64,000 nucleotides of DNA from Cristatella mucedo (Eukaryota > Bryozoa > Phylactolaemata > Cristatellidae), in the NCBI GenBank assembly GCA_009760855.2, contig WPIO01000174.1, positions 418,501-482,500 of the forward strand, in the 5' to 3' direction. The stretch's first letter is position 1. Each line of letters opens with the position of its first letter. A model generated the notes under the pieces. The model saw only the letters and a program-made list of their open reading frames with translations, was not told the DNA's origin and ran no database searches. Shown piece after piece: positions 1 to 11,795 of the stretch. A program made the translations under genes and the position numbers.

Positions 1-1128
1 TGAATAGTAATTGTCACTATTACACTAGTGTTGCTGCATCTGTTCAACGAAGCCAAGTTCGAGTGGTCTTGTTGGCCGAGCATCAGAGAACATGGCTGCC
101 ACTCCCATGCCAGCAGAGCTCAGTTGCTGCGAGAGCCTAGCCGTCGGCGGTCTGCACACGTCCCCCCCCCCCCGCTGCTATTCAATTCGAGGCACGATGC
201 TTTGTTTTGTTCTCTGCCTTCCTTTTTCGGTGATGGAATAATTGTGCGATGGTTCCACTTAAGAAGTGCCCAGAACTTGTCCAGTAGAATTTTCAAATCC
301 AAAACAAACAGCACACGAGGGCTAGCAAAAAGACTTTCAGTGCCACACGGAGCGAATCAGAAGGTGCGCAGCTTGTAGTTTTCATTTCTATCAGTGCAGG
401 CCAACATCGGCGCGCCATCATACTACTTCGCCTTGCGGCAAGAGTTCCATGATATGCTAACTGCTAGCCGGTCAACGGTGATCGGTAATTGTAGATCCAC
501 GTGTTCGGGTTTAGTTGTCTGTGAACACGAGGGCTGTCATTCTTGAGAAGCTTGCTTTCAGACCACTGCTACTTAGCGCTAACAAGGATGTGCCTTTTTT
601 TACCCCAGACACACCGCCCGGCTGGCTAATGTACGCACAACGTACCGCCCCACTAGGATAACAGATACTCACCTATCCTGAGCATAACTGGCTGTCACTA
701 GACTGGTGGCCGATTTATGCAAGCTACTTAGCCGATATCTAAAAGTCGGTAGCCATTGCCTGGACCGGTCAATGCCTGCAGGCAACAGATGCTAGTAAGT
801 GCTTCAAAGTTTACTGCTACCCAGGGTACATCTGCAGGTCTGACCTTGGCCTTGAGGGAAGCTGTGTCGTCGAGGGGTCTCAGCACTGCTTACCTACTTA
901 CCTGAGCAGATCTGGTCGCAGCCTGTCCCGGGCAACAAACTAGGGGCACTACGTGGTCTTGTAATCGGTGGTCGACAGCAGAGCTATCATAAGGTTTAGC
1001 TATATTTTTCAGCTGTAATCCTTGCATCATAGTGGCTATTGTAGTGCATGGGTCATTAGAGCGACAATCAGCAAATATTCTTGCCAGTCAGTTTATTTCT
1101 TCCTTTCCAGCCTATGTGAAATTCTTAC
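1..1128. other. Unassigned sequence
   Basis: A 116-codon frame at 28-378 has no recognisable domain. I see no repeat or gene here. Confidence 0.5.
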
Positions 1129-1181
1129 AAAGAGATTTATTTCTCTCAGGGGCCTTTAGAGTACATTGTTGTCATTATTAA
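1129..1181 (+). mobile_element. LINE-1 tail relic
   Basis: AGAGATTTATTTCTCTCAGG and GTACATTGTTGTCATTATT resemble the terminal stem-loop and ATT tail. The fragment is very short and diverged. Confidence 0.4.
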
Positions 1182-1350
1182 AGTTTGTGCAGCAAGCCGG
1201 GTGCCAAGTAGTAGCAACATTATTATTTTCTGACCAGATTGCAGCAACAGCCACTTATTGCTAGAATAATGCACATGCAATTATGCTGCACTTAAAGCCT
1301 AGTGAATGCTATCCCCCCTCTCACGACGCCTCGATGCTGGTCACCAGCTG

Positions 1351-1620
<270 letters not shown>

Positions 1621-1888
1621 CTTAGTGTGATCAGGATTGATTTTTCCACTCTCCTCTCTCAACCAGGTTGTGGTCTAGTGACCGGACAGAATGGTAGCCC
1701 ATTCCGGGGCAAGGCTATCCAGCTATCTCTGATTCCGGAAGGTTCCTGGTCAGTGTATCGATGATTTATGACTAGGCACTCGGACATGTGATGCTCGGTG
1801 GAGCTGCACCCGCCTCCTGGACTACCATTCCTACCTGGTTAAAAGCCATAGCTATGACATCACTTTGGCTTCATACAGGGTCAGCTTC

Positions 1889-1935
1889 ATACATCTCTCT
1901 TTCTAAGCACTTTACATTTGCTGCAAAGGTGATTG
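1889..1935 (-). mobile_element. LINE-1 tail relic
   Basis: CTCTCTTTCTAAGCACTTTA followed by CATTTGCTGCAAAGG is the antisense LINE-1 3' end without its ATT tail. Confidence 0.5.
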
Positions 1936-2078
1936 ACCATGGAGACTAGAACACACAGCTCATCACTGGCCACAGCCGGTGAGGTTGGATACAAGGGCAC
2001 TATCAAAAGCAATAGCAAACAACAGTACCACATGGAGAACTAGGGGCTGACTACCGCGGTGGCTGGCTATAAATCTTA

Positions 2079-2760
2079 CTAGCTCCCATGTTTGTATTGG
2101 GTGGGCCACCGTTATTCAGTTTTAGTTGGGCTACCGGAAAAAGTCATAAAGTCTCTGTTGCTTGGGGATGAATATAGCTGCAAGGCTAGCCGACAAATCC
2201 CAGAAGTTCATCCATCGCGTGTCTCATTTGCTGACGAAGCTGCGATGGCTCACGGTCGAGCAGCGGATACAGAGCTAAGTTCTTACTCCGACCCACCTGG
2301 CCTGCCAATGACTTGACTCCATACCTAGCTGAAACTGCTGCACCAGTGTCAGCCTCCTCGTGCCCTCAGGCTCTCTGTGGGCAATTAAATTAGCTTCTCC
2401 ATTCCTCAGCTTAAAGACCGTTGGCAACTGAAGCTTTTGCCTTGCAGGTCCTGGACTGCAAAACTCACTTCCAAAACTCTCACGAAACTATGTCTACTCT
2501 CCAGCTACCGACTGTGGCACACCCTTTCCAGCCGTTTTGAGCTGTTACTTCCATGCTAGTCACCCCCTCGACTGCCGTCCTGACTGAGCTGTGCTTCTTC
2601 ACTGTCTCTTGGTTGCTTGAGATGAAGTCTATTGGCTATCGAAGGCTTAGCGAAAGCTGCTTAGGCTTTGAGTGTGCTAGAGAGAACTCCAACCGAACAC
2701 CCACTTAGTCTCAGTGACTTGGTGTGGAGTCACACAGAGGGAGATACATTCATTACCTTA
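2079..2760 (+). mobile_element. LINE-2 3' fragment, degraded
   Basis: This aligns by eye to 53520-54190, with matches such as GCGGATACAGAGC, TACCTAGCTGAA, CTCAGCTTAAAGACCGTTGG and the family end GAGATACATTCATTAC. Frameshifts and stops are frequent. Confidence 0.72.
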
Positions 2761-2897
2761 CGGATGGATGCATGGCTGTGGCGCTGAGTCCGATGTTCTC
2801 TTGCCATGTTGGTAGGACAGCACGTATGATCAGGACCTGCAAAGATATGCTGGTAGCACAAAACTTTACACAAGCTGCTGAGGTCCGCAGCAGCCGG

Positions 2898-4134
2898 ATA
2901 ATAATAATAATAATAATATTGCACTTGATAAAGCGCCCTCAGAGAACTTAATCTCTTTCTAGGCGCTTTACATTTGCTGCAAAGTGATACGCAATAGAAT
3001 AGTAAGTAAAATCATGCTTGAAAAACAAACAAAATGAATAACATGGTTAGGGGTTACATGCACTGGGTCAGCATGCAAATGTGGTTAGTGGCAGCATGAA
3101 CAGTGTCAGCACGCATAAGCACATCGAGGACGAATCACAAGGACCCACTAAATGCTGTCCTAAATAGGTATGTTTTTAAGTTTCTTTTAAATGTGGTCAG
3201 GTCAGGGGATGTTCTGATGCAGGTCGGGAGGGAGTTCCAGGCTGTGGGAGCATACGAGCTAAATGCACGGTCTCCAAAGGATTTAAGGTTTGTACGAGGT
3301 ATTTCTAGACTGTTGGATTCCGAAAAGCGAGTGGTACGATGCTTTGCCTGATGGGGTAGTATCTCTGAAAGATAGGCTGGAGCCATAGAATGAAGAGACC
3401 TAAAAGTGAGCGACAAAACCTTGAAGTCAATCCGTTGCTTGACTGGTAACCAGTGCAGGTCGGCGAGAAGTGGAGTAATGTGGCAACTGCGACGCTCACG
3501 GCAGACAAGCCTAGCTGCAGAGTTTTGCACCAGCTGCAATCGCCTGATCGCACATGCTGGTAGGCCAGTAAGCAGTGAGTTGCAGAAGTCGAGACGAGAT
3601 GTCACGAATGCATGGACCAACTTGGACGTGGTATCCTTATCTAAACAAGCCCTAATTTTAGCAATGTTATGAAGCTGAAAATAGGCTGATTTGACTGTGG
3701 AGCTGATGTGGTCGTCTAACGAGAGGTCGCTTTGGAATATGACACCTAGATTTCGAGCTGATGCAACTGGAGATATGCTGGCAGAGCCAATTTTGAAAGT
3801 CAGCCTTTCCAATTTCTGAATAACACTAGGTTTGCCCATAACTAGTAAGTTAGTTTTATCATCGTTTAGTTTTAGAAAATTTGCTGCCATCCATGATCGG
3901 ATGTCATCAATGCATGCAGCAAGTGAGTTGAGAGAATTTGAGGTGCTCGAAGGCTGGGAGGGATCAAAGCAAAGGTACAACTGAGTGTCATCCGCATAGA
4001 AGTGAAAGCCTAGATTGTGCTTGGCAATCACATCAGCGAGAGGGAGAGTATAAACGGTGAAAAGGACCGGACCTAGCACAGAGCCCTGAGGTACTCCATA
4101 TTTTAGAGGTACTTCAGATGATCTTTGTCCACTT
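2898..4134 (-). mobile_element. LINE-1 copy, 5'-truncated, RT C-terminal half plus 3' end
   Basis: This is an antisense L2/CR1-type non-LTR retrotransposon. Its 3' end is the (ATT)n tail at 2898-2915, then the terminal stem-loop, then the 3' untranslated repeats. An open frame (3135 to about 4134) encodes the later RT domain: GSVLGPVLF, the catalytic [10 protein letters not shown] box, and the thumb/C-terminal region ending in [13 protein letters not shown]. The N-terminal RT and any endonuclease are missing. Imperfect 8-bp flanks (GCAGCCGG at 2890, GCATCCGG at 4135) may be the target-site duplication. It is the least damaged LINE-1 copy here but is truncated and cannot be autonomous. Confidence 0.88.
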
Positions 4135-4142
4135 GCATCCGG

Positions 4143-5370
4143 CATGCTCATCGATCCCACTTGTAGCCGCTCGCAGATCCAGTAAAGCCGCCCAGGCGTC
4201 AGCGTGGCTGAGAGAGAGAAATATGTGTGGAGCTTGCAGCAGCGGCCGACAGCTGTCTGGTGTCTGTGGACTGCCTGTGTAAACTATCTGAGTATATATT
4301 ATGTCGTTCTGCTATGCTGTCACGACGCTGTGGCTACATTACTTCATACATTACTATTACTCATTACTACATACACTACTTCTGCACTGGGACACCTCAG
4401 TGCTGCACTTGCCGTGCTGCTGTTGCTGGCTTCTCCTAATGTCCAGCATCATCTGTGGGTGCCGTGTACCCGTTAGAGCCGTGCACCCATGGGCGCCGTG
4501 TACCCGTGGAGGCCGTATAACCATGGGTGCCATGACTCAAGTAGAACGGTACATGGATTGATCATATGAAAAGAGTGGCCACTTTAGACTGCCGAGATGG
4601 CTAACGAAACATGTCCGGACAAGTCTAATGCAGCAATGAGCTGTGCTCTCTAGTGACAGCCTGGCAGTTTGATTGGCAGTCTGATTGTGCACAGCAGCCC
4701 CTTTCAACTGTGCCTGCTGCTCCAGCTTCCGTTTGATCTTTGTTTGATCTGAAACTCGTGCCTGTCCTCTAAACCCTTCCCCCTCCCTCCCGCTCAGTGA
4801 CGTCTTTTATCCTCTATTGATAGGCGAACGCTGGCGTCTGCAAGCAAGGCAGGGCTTCGTTTCCTCCTCCTCCTCCTCCTCTCTCTCTCTCTTGAGCTCG
4901 GCAGACTGGCTGGTGTTGACGCGTGACTCGTAGTGCATCACCAGTTGCCATCTGTTGCTACTTGCCTAATTGTGGCTAGTGATCTGACAGCTGTGCCCTG
5001 CAATGCTGGACGGCTGCTGCTTCTGAAGCCTTGGCTTGCAGCTCAGCAGCTTCCATTCTGCTCATGTTTATGCTGCTGCAGGAGGGGCCGCCTGTGGCTG
5101 AGATACTACTTCATATCGGACGATCTGAGTCGCTGGAGCGCCTGCAAGCGGCTGTGCGAACCTTGGAGCCAACGCTGGACACGAGTAGCTAGTCGAATTG
5201 AGATTACCGGATGGTACTGTTATGTTTGATACTCTTTCGAGTACAGAAGGACTACGGCCTAGCTCTTTAAACCCTATTGACCATGCTTGCTCAGCAACCT
5301 CTTCTCCTTTTATTTAACCATTTGTTGCTCCTTGCTCTCTGCAATGCGTTTATGCTAAGATATGTATATA
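4143..5370. other. Unassigned sequence with short simple repeats
   Basis: Apart from the minisatellite at 4440 and a TCC/TC run at 4864-4892 nothing is recognised. Small open frames lack domain features. Confidence 0.5.
4440..4545. repeat. Imperfect minisatellite of roughly 25-bp units
   Basis: GCCGTGTACCCGT and GCCGTGCACCCATGGG-type units recur about four times. Confidence 0.6.
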
Positions 5371-5373
5371 GAA

Positions 5374-5432
<59 letters not shown>

Positions 5433-5467
5433 TGGAATACAAATCTTAAATATATATATATATATGA

Positions 5468-5502
<35 letters not shown>

Positions 5503-5520
5503 TGTATGTATGTATAAATA
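5371..5520. repeat. (TA)n microsatellite, interrupted
   Basis: Two long TA runs (about 5375-5427 and 5451-5500) with ATGAATGTATGT-type variants. Confidence 0.93.
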
Positions 5521-5884
5521 GTCCCGGCATGATGGTTGTTCAATTATGACCTATTGTTTCACCAGGCCCACTTTTCTTTTCTTATCAAATATATACCATG
5601 AACATGCAATAGCTACGTGCACGTTTTTCGGATTTTCGCACTCTGCTGGCCGTATGGTGCATGGGTTGTTAGTAGAATGGTCGACCTCTGGTGAGAACTG
5701 CAGATTTCACCAGATGCTGACTCTGGACCGGATGTGGATTCCACCGAATGCTGCTCACCGTACGACCAGGTGACCTAAGAGACAGTTCGTAGACGTAGCA
5801 CTCGATTACCGATCGGTGCTACGGTGCAGCTCCTGCAGACTAGAGAAGAATTGTAAGCTCTGGCGGACACTCTTACCCCTAATA

Positions 5885-6128
5885 TGATTGTATTTGTATA
5901 GCGCCCTAAGAGAGCTATTCTCTATTCTGGCGCTTCACGGGGTCGAGCCCACGACCTCCGTCAGAAAATGCATTAAATAAATAATAAATAAATAATTCAT
6001 TTATACAGCTCCCCAAGAGAACTTAATCTCTATTCAGGTGCTTCACATATGCCTCGGGGCTCGAGCCCACGACCTCAGTCAGACCTTGGTCGGGGCGAGC
6101 ACCTTAACCGCTAGACCAAACCTTTCAC
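5885..6128 (-). mobile_element. Two SINE-B copies, antisense, adjacent
   Basis: A tail-side piece (5885-5970) is followed by an (AATA)n stretch and a fuller copy (5993-6128). The fuller copy has the LINE-like tail, box B complement GGGGCTCGAGCCC, and GAGCACCTTAACCGCTAGAC. Confidence 0.75.
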
Positions 6129-7380
6129 CTCGACGTAGGTCGTCCAAGGGGAGCACCTTGAACCACTAAGGGACAATTCAGCGCCGAAGATAGGTCGGGC
6201 TTTTCGCTTTTTGGGAGAATAAGGAGCTGAGCTGAACGGGTTCGGCACTGCAGCGAGCAGCTAATTTAGGCCCACGTGTTAACTTACGTTTTGGCCTTCG
6301 CCTGACGCGCTCCGACCTTGCTGCCACAAAAAAAGCCGTAGACCCGCTTGCGAATGCCATTTTCTAGGAATCGTCGCGGCGCTGCCAGAAAGGATGGGGT
6401 CATGCCGCCGCCCCGCCCCCGTCCGCCGCATCTTTGCAGGCGACAGTGCAACCCGTCGGCGCCCATCGCCGAAGCCAGCGCGCCTTCGCGTGGCGGGCGG
6501 CGGCGTCCCGGACCAAGTGGCGGCGCCCACGCGCGCGCCGCTCTCTCGCTCCGTCGGGTCGCCGCCGCAGCCGCTGCGTGACGGCTGAAAGGCGCTTGCC
6601 CTCCGGAGACCGGCCATTCTCCGGCGAGGCGGCAGCGGCGCGTTTGCAGGCACGCCAACGCCATTTTCATTGCTTGTTTTGTCTAGACGCGCAGGACCGT
6701 GCCGGGCCAGGCGATCGAGCGCAGACGACGTTCCGTTCAGTAATTGCGTGCTGCCCCGGAGGCTTGCCTCGCTGAGCCGGCGCCCGCTGTCTGCCTCCAG
6801 TCGGCGTTGGCGGTCGTTGTCCGACCCGGGGGTGACCGTAGGCGGGATGCAACATTGCCCTCGGTCGTCTCGGGCTCGCGTCGATGCGCTCTTTTTTTTT
6901 ATCGGAGCAGAGCGACCGTCCGGGCGGTAGCTAGAGAAGCTGAAAGCTAAAACCGAGTCGCATTTAGGTGCGGCCACGAGACGATGCCGAGCTCGGTCTT
7001 GACGCGACTCGCACTCGCCCGGCTCTCTCTCTCTCTCTCTGCGTCTTGTAAAAATGTACAATTCATTTGTATAGCGCCCTAAGAGAACTTAAATCTTTGT
7101 TAAGGCGCTGCGCAGCTCTGCGTCTTGGAATGTAACCCTCAGAAAATGCCTCAAAGCTTTTTATTTTTGAACTCGTGCTCCCGACAGCGGGCACCTTCCG
7201 AAGAGGCGGACGGCAGGAGGTTCGGCCGAGGCCGCTGACGCGTGCGCCAGACGCGGCCTCTGCGTCACATCCGGCGCGAGTGAGCTGTCCCGAGCGACTT
7301 ACGCACGCTTGAGTGGGGAGCCCTCGCTTGCCTTTGACGGTCGTGGGCTGGAACTCTGCGGTGCGCGTGCGTAGCGAGTG
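6129..7380. other. GC-rich, CpG-island-like block
   Basis: This block is dense in CG dinucleotides, with long overlapping open frames on both strands (for example 6279-7061 on the minus strand). The encoded proteins are Arg/Ala/Pro-rich with no domain, as expected of chance frames at high GC. It could hold a promoter or first exon. Confidence 0.4.
7055..7110 (-). mobile_element. SINE-B tail fragment
   Basis: ACAATTCATTTGTATAGCGC then CCTAAGAGAACTTAAATC, the antisense SINE-B 3' end only. Confidence 0.6.
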
Positions 7381-7524
7381 GATAGAGATTGCGCTTTTTT
7401 AGGGCGCTTTACAATTGATACGTTTATTGCATATAACGTATATACAGACGCGAGCGGTCAGCTGAGCAGCGTCGTCCGGTCGCCGTGCGTCCGACGCAGC
7501 TTCGACGGCTGCTCGCAGAGCGAG

Positions 7525-7655
7525 AGCGGTCGCCCGGCTATCCCATCTATCCCCGGCTATCCCATCTATCCCCAGCTATCCCATCTATCCCCATCTATCC
7601 CCGGCTATCCCATCTATCCCCAGCTATCCCATCTATCCCCGGCTATCCTAGCGAG
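7525..7655. repeat. Minisatellite, CCCATCTATCCCCGGCTAT-type unit
   Basis: About six units of 19-20 bp, alternating CGGCTAT and CAGCTAT. They encode Ile-Pro-Gly-Tyr-Pro-like repeats in one frame, but no gene structure surrounds them. Confidence 0.82.
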
Positions 7656-7904
7656 CTCGGGTTCTGGACGTGCAGCGTCTCGCTGCGTAAGCGGCCGGCG
7701 AATTCCACTAGTATCTAATCACTTCAATTCTTGGCTTACCGTATTCTCCGGCTTATGAGTACGCTGCGGCCCGCCGCTACGCCGATAATAATGCGCTGCC
7801 TCCAAGCATCGCCATACGTTGAAAAACGCCGCACCCTGACGATGCGGCAATCTCGCGTCCGCCGTCGACCTAGCTACTGCTGGCCTCTCAACGCACTCCC
7901 GACT

Positions 7905-8030
7905 GGCATCCTGTCTCTAGTCCTCCGACCCGCGCTCTGTCTAGTCCTACCGATTCGCGTCCTGTCCAGTCCTCCGACTCACGTCCTGTCCAGTCCTCCA
8001 ACTCGCGTCCTGTCTAGTCCTTCGTAGTGT
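7905..8030. repeat. Minisatellite, roughly 24-bp GTCCTGTCCAGTCCTCC-type unit
   Basis: About five units with CGCGTCCTGTC and TAGTCCT/CAGTCCT, immediately upstream of the GC-rich block carrying the prohormone-like gene. Confidence 0.8.
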
Positions 8031-8295
8031 CCAGGTCCACGTTCGGTCGTCGACCCTGAAGGCAGCCCCCTAGGCTGCCCACGCGATGGCTCGCACGTCG
8101 AGCATCCGGGTAGGGGCTAGTAAGTGCGACGGCGGCGGCGCAAATGCGGGGCGCAGCAGTGGCCCGCAGCTGCTAATGCACCCGGAAATAGATCACACGG
8201 CGGCAGTCCGGCCGACCGCTCAGGCCCCGTCGGCGGCGGCGGCGGCCTCGCGAGACGACCTGACGCCCTCGTCCCCTCCCCCGGAGGACTGGAGA

Positions 8296-8321
8296 GGGGA
8301 GGGGAGGAGCTGGATAAAAAT
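8296..8321 (+). promoter_or_regulatory. TATA-like element with upstream G-rich box
   Basis: GGGGAGGGGAGG-type sequence is followed by GGATAAAAAT at 8312-8321, inside a GC-rich block. It lies about 100 bp upstream of the ATG at 8423, which would place transcription start near 8345. This fits a core promoter for the prohormone-like gene but is not proof. Confidence 0.35.
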
Positions 8322-8422
8322 CGCCGGCGCCGGCGGCGCCGGCCTCTCGAAGCGCCGGAGCGGACGCCGACGCGCGCGCGTGCTCACTCGCCCGGCGACT
8401 CACTCGCTCGCTCGCCGTCGCC

Positions 8423-8836
8423 ATGTCAGCACCGCTGCCGACCAAAGCCGCCGCCGCCGCCGCCGCGGCAGCTGCCGTCGGCCGTCGGAGTCGCGCGTCC
8501 GCCGCCGCCGCCGTCTCGACGTCTCGCACAGTCGCCGGCGCGCTGATGGCCGTCGTCGCAATAGCCGTCCGGATGGACGTTTGCTGCGCCGCTCCTGCGG
8601 ACGGAGCGACGGTCTTCCCTTCGACGCCGCTCGGCGGCACGGCATCGGCACGGCATCGGGCCGACTCGTTCCTAGGTAAATGCGCCAGCTTCCTTCGCAG
8701 CCGCCGAGGCCGCCGCCGCCAGCGTCCCCTCTCCGCCTGCGCCGCCGCCGCTCAAAAAGCCGCTTCGCGCCTTCGAAAGCGAAAGCTGGTGAAACTCGCG
8801 CTGCTCCTGCTGCTCCTGCTCCTGCTCCTGCTCCTG

Positions 8837-8880
<44 letters not shown>

Positions 8881-9437
8881 CCTCCTCCTCCTGCTCCTCC
8901 TCCTCCTGCTCCTGCTCCTCCTGATCCTGCTGTGCACCTTCGAACGCGGACGGGACGGCACCGCGTGGCAGCCCCCTGCCCGCATCCCCGCTGGTGTGAC
9001 GTCTGCCATCCGGTCGAGTATCGTTTGCAGGCGCGGTGGCGGCACTGGCCGCGACATTCGACGACCGAAGCCTCGCGCTCGAAGTCTTTCGCGATGCCGT
9101 CGATCGAATTTCGGCGGCAACGCGCCTGTCGTCTGCTGCGGACTCCGACGGAGCGCCTCCCGTCGGTGCTCATCTCGGCGGCGGCGAGCCCGGCGGCGGC
9201 GGCGGCCGCGCGGCACTCCTCGCGTCCTACTGGGCCGCACTGCGGCGGCGATCGCGGCTCCTCGGCGCCGCCAAGGGCAAGCGACACATCCTGAACAACA
9301 TGGTCTGGGAAATCATGTCGAAGGCGTCCAAGCTGTCGGCCAGGTCCGGCATCACATCGCCGCCGCCGCCGAAGCCCGGCGGCGGCAGCGGCGGCGGCCG
9401 CCATCGGCCCGATCGGCTACGCTTTTCCGACAACTAG
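8423..9437 (+). CDS. Candidate two-exon secreted, prohormone-like protein (unknown family)
   Basis: Exon 1 (8423-8675) and exon 2 (9031-9437) join in frame across a GT-AG intron (donor GTAAAT, acceptor TTTGCAG) to encode 219 residues. The ATG has G at -3. A long Ala-rich N-terminus precedes a hydrophobic stretch, VAGALMAVVAIAV (about 37-49), that could be a signal peptide; Met42 is an alternative start giving a tighter one. Exon 2 has no cysteines. It carries a helix-prone segment (about 94-122), basic sites RRR (156-158) and KGKR (166-169), then the amphipathic stretch HILNNMVWEIMSKASKLSAR, and a Gly/Pro/Arg tail. This layout resembles peptide-hormone precursors cut at basic sites, but I recognise no family and no clear amidation signal follows the peptide. 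Strong GC bias makes chance open frames common, so the gene is a hypothesis. Confidence 0.4.
8676..9030 (+). repeat. Intron of the prohormone-like gene with a CTCCTG-type tract (about 8801-8930)
   Basis: Between the proposed donor and acceptor the sequence includes about 130 bp of imperfect CTCCTG/CTGCTC hexamers. Read through, this gives a long poly-Leu frame, which is best explained as a repeat artefact. No other feature is visible. Confidence 0.6.
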
Positions 9438-9589
9438 CCGAGCGACGCGACTTTCCAGCGCGCGGTGCCGAGCGGCGGCGGTGGCGGAGGAGGAGGAGGC
9501 GGTCTTTGAATACAGCGGTTTGTTTGCACCAGTTCGCGATTCGCCTACGCTCGCATCCGAAGCAGCGCCTGGCGACGCGCTGGCCCTTT

Positions 9590-9643
9590 GCGATGCCGTC
9601 GATCGAATTTCGGCGGCAACGCGCCTGTTGTCTGCTGCGGACT
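9590..9643 (+). pseudogene. Partial duplication of prohormone-like exon 2
   Basis: This 54-bp stretch repeats 9091-9144 with a single base difference (C/T, giving Ser to Leu). It keeps the same reading frame (DAVDRISAATRL in both copies) inside an open frame running 9481-9711. It may be a relic of a tandem duplication or an alternative terminal exon; a CACCAG acceptor-like site lies at about 9523-9528. Confidence 0.55.
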
Positions 9644-9719
9644 GCGTTATGTTCCAGCGGCGCAGCGGCCTGGCGGGCTGGTCGGTGGGAGGCGCTCACG
9701 CCGCGAGTTGATTCGTTAT

Positions 9720-11570
9720 GACAGTCTTTCAGATAATTAGCGGTTCGTGAATTATTGTAATTACGAACTAGCTAAGCCATAATCTACGGCATAGAAGCGT
9801 GTGCACGGGACATGCGTGGCTATCGTCCGACAGTCGCACTTCGGCTCTCGAGCTGCAGTAGAGAGTTGTACACAATGGCTGCTGTCGGTGTGCACGCGCG
9901 TCACTCCATCGCTGTCCAATAGACAGGTCTAAGCTAAGGATTTGGACTTGCTGTATTAACGTTCAGGGCACATTTGACGGCCGCTGCCGTGCTCTGCTAC
10001 CGTCGGCGTACTAGCATCGGCTCCACAGCGACTGCGATACGTTAGCCGCGACAGCTGAACCAGTATTTGTCATTACGCATCTGCTAGCACCCGTATCGTG
10101 CGCTACGTTTGTGGCGAGGGACTTTAGCTTATGACAGACGGACAGAGAGACGCACACATGCACTGCATACATACATATATATATTGATTTTTTAAATGTT
10201 CTTTTTGATTAAAAAAATGGTCGTTCGCGTACTACTTTCTTTCTTTTATTCGTGGACTACAGCAGCCCAGACCGAAGGCGCGAGCGCATTCTCGGTGCGA
10301 TTCGCGCGATAAAGTGAAAGGGTTCCTTTCGCGGACTTTAAGAAAAAATTCTGGGGGGATTTTCGGTGCGACATCGAAGAGAGAGTTCTAAAGGAAGCAT
10401 TGTGCTCGAGCAGCGAGTGGGCGAGATAAGAAGACGGCGGCTCAAACTTGCAGCGCGCTCTCGGGGCCTCGTCGGGCCAGTGCCACAAGGTTCCATCGTA
10501 ATGGAAGCTTCTAGACGGGGTTCGAGACGCCTCCTCCGGAGAGATCGAATTCCCAAGTTCGCTAGCAGCGAAGGAGCTCAACGGAATTAGGTATTACATC
10601 CGGGTAATTGCTGCTGCTAGCCCCTCCCCTTCATCTGAGGCCGCTCCCCGTTCTATGTAAGACCTTTCTCGAGCGGCCGAAGCTCCGATTTTATTTGACA
10701 AATGTTCGAGGAGCTTAATAATTGGAGCGCGTTCAAGTTTCGGGAGGCGTGCGTCAGCGTACGTTTCGGGCTCGCGGGTTGCAGCGGTAGCGAAAGGAAG
10801 CGCGAGAAAGCAGCTGTCACCGGAACGAGGCTCCGGCTGGAACGAGGCTGACTGAGCGAGTGGAGAGCGACGCGAGCGGCTCTGAGCCGCTCGCATCGGC
10901 TCGCGGCTGCTGCCTGCGCACATGCCACTGTTCCGTCTGTCGGAGTCTCCACGTTTCCTCTTAAGCATGCATCGTGAGAAGGCGTATTTTTTTGGAGGGA
11001 GGCGTGTGCACGCATTTAAGCGTATAATGTAAAAAAGCCACGTGCGTATACGCACGCACGTTTATAAACGTCCGTTCGATCGGTCTTCCCAGCAAAGGGA
11101 GGGGCTCCCTACTTCCCGGCTGGAAGAACTATCTTGGCGACAGTCAATCCAACAATGGATACATTGTGCGATGCCAGTGCATTCTCTTCTCAGTCCACAC
11201 GGCAAGGTCGAGGTCGAGGCGGCGCCTCTCGGCGATATCGGCAATGCCAAGGGCGGACTACCGCCTAGGTGAAGTCACTGTCTTGCATCGTTACTTCCGG
11301 CATCCCTCACTCATCGTCACTTACTGCTTGCCCTCAGCGTTGCTCAGTTTCTACCCAGGCTCCACACGTTGATACCGGCGTCGTCAACGGCAAGGAATGA
11401 ATTTAAATGAAGGTCACTTAGGTGCTAGACCTGGCGCTGAGCCTCACCAGAGGGTGCTCTCGAGTCGCTTGTTGAAAGCGACGGCGCAGCACTTGCCAAC
11501 TTGTCCAGCGCCCCTATTGGAAAAGATCTGGCTCTGTCCAGCCTGTTCGTTTCGGCCATCCCCCCATTCA
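9720..11570. other. Unassigned sequence downstream of the prohormone-like gene
   Basis: ATTAAA at 10208 is a possible polyadenylation signal for the upstream gene, though distant. A 16-bp perfect palindrome (CGTGCGTATACGCACG) lies at 11041-11056. Open frames at 10594-11055 (minus) show no domain. Confidence 0.4.
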
Positions 11571-11574
11571 TACT

Positions 11575-11795
11575 GCACGTGCCTTTAGTCCGGCTCCCAA
11601 AGCCTGGAACTCACTTCCGACTGACGTCACGACATACCCTGACTTGACGACATTTAAAAGAAGCCAAAACCTATCTATTTATCCCAGCATTCAGTGGCTC
11701 TACGTGAATCTTCCTCTGTGTTCCTATGCATGCTGCCACTGTGCAAGCTGTCGCTAACCATGTTTGCATGCTGACCCTGTGCATGTACATCGCGT
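11575..11795 (+). mobile_element. LINE-1 3' fragment, diverged
   Basis: CTCCCAAAGCCTGGAACTCA and the following ACATTTAAAAGAAGCC, GCATTCAGTGG and GCTGACCCTGTGCATGTAC match the LINE-1 C-terminus and 3' UTR. No tail is visible. Confidence 0.6.

Noticed and set aside
3135-4160. Host gene for a reverse-transcriptase-like protein
   Set aside because: It is a 5'-truncated retrotransposon fragment with its own tail, and related truncated copies occur many times in the window.
6279-7061. 260-codon minus-strand frame
   Set aside because: Basic, low-complexity protein in a CG-rich block with equally long frames on the other strand; no start context or splice evidence.
8400-9404. 334-codon minus-strand frame opposite the prohormone-like gene
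   Set aside because: Arg/Ala/Gly-rich and domain-free, as expected of the complement of a GC-rich coding region with repeats.
8423-9721. Continuous 432-codon frame with a poly-Leu block
   Set aside because: The Leu run is a CTCCTG hexamer tract lying between good splice sites; reading through it ignores the in-frame intron.
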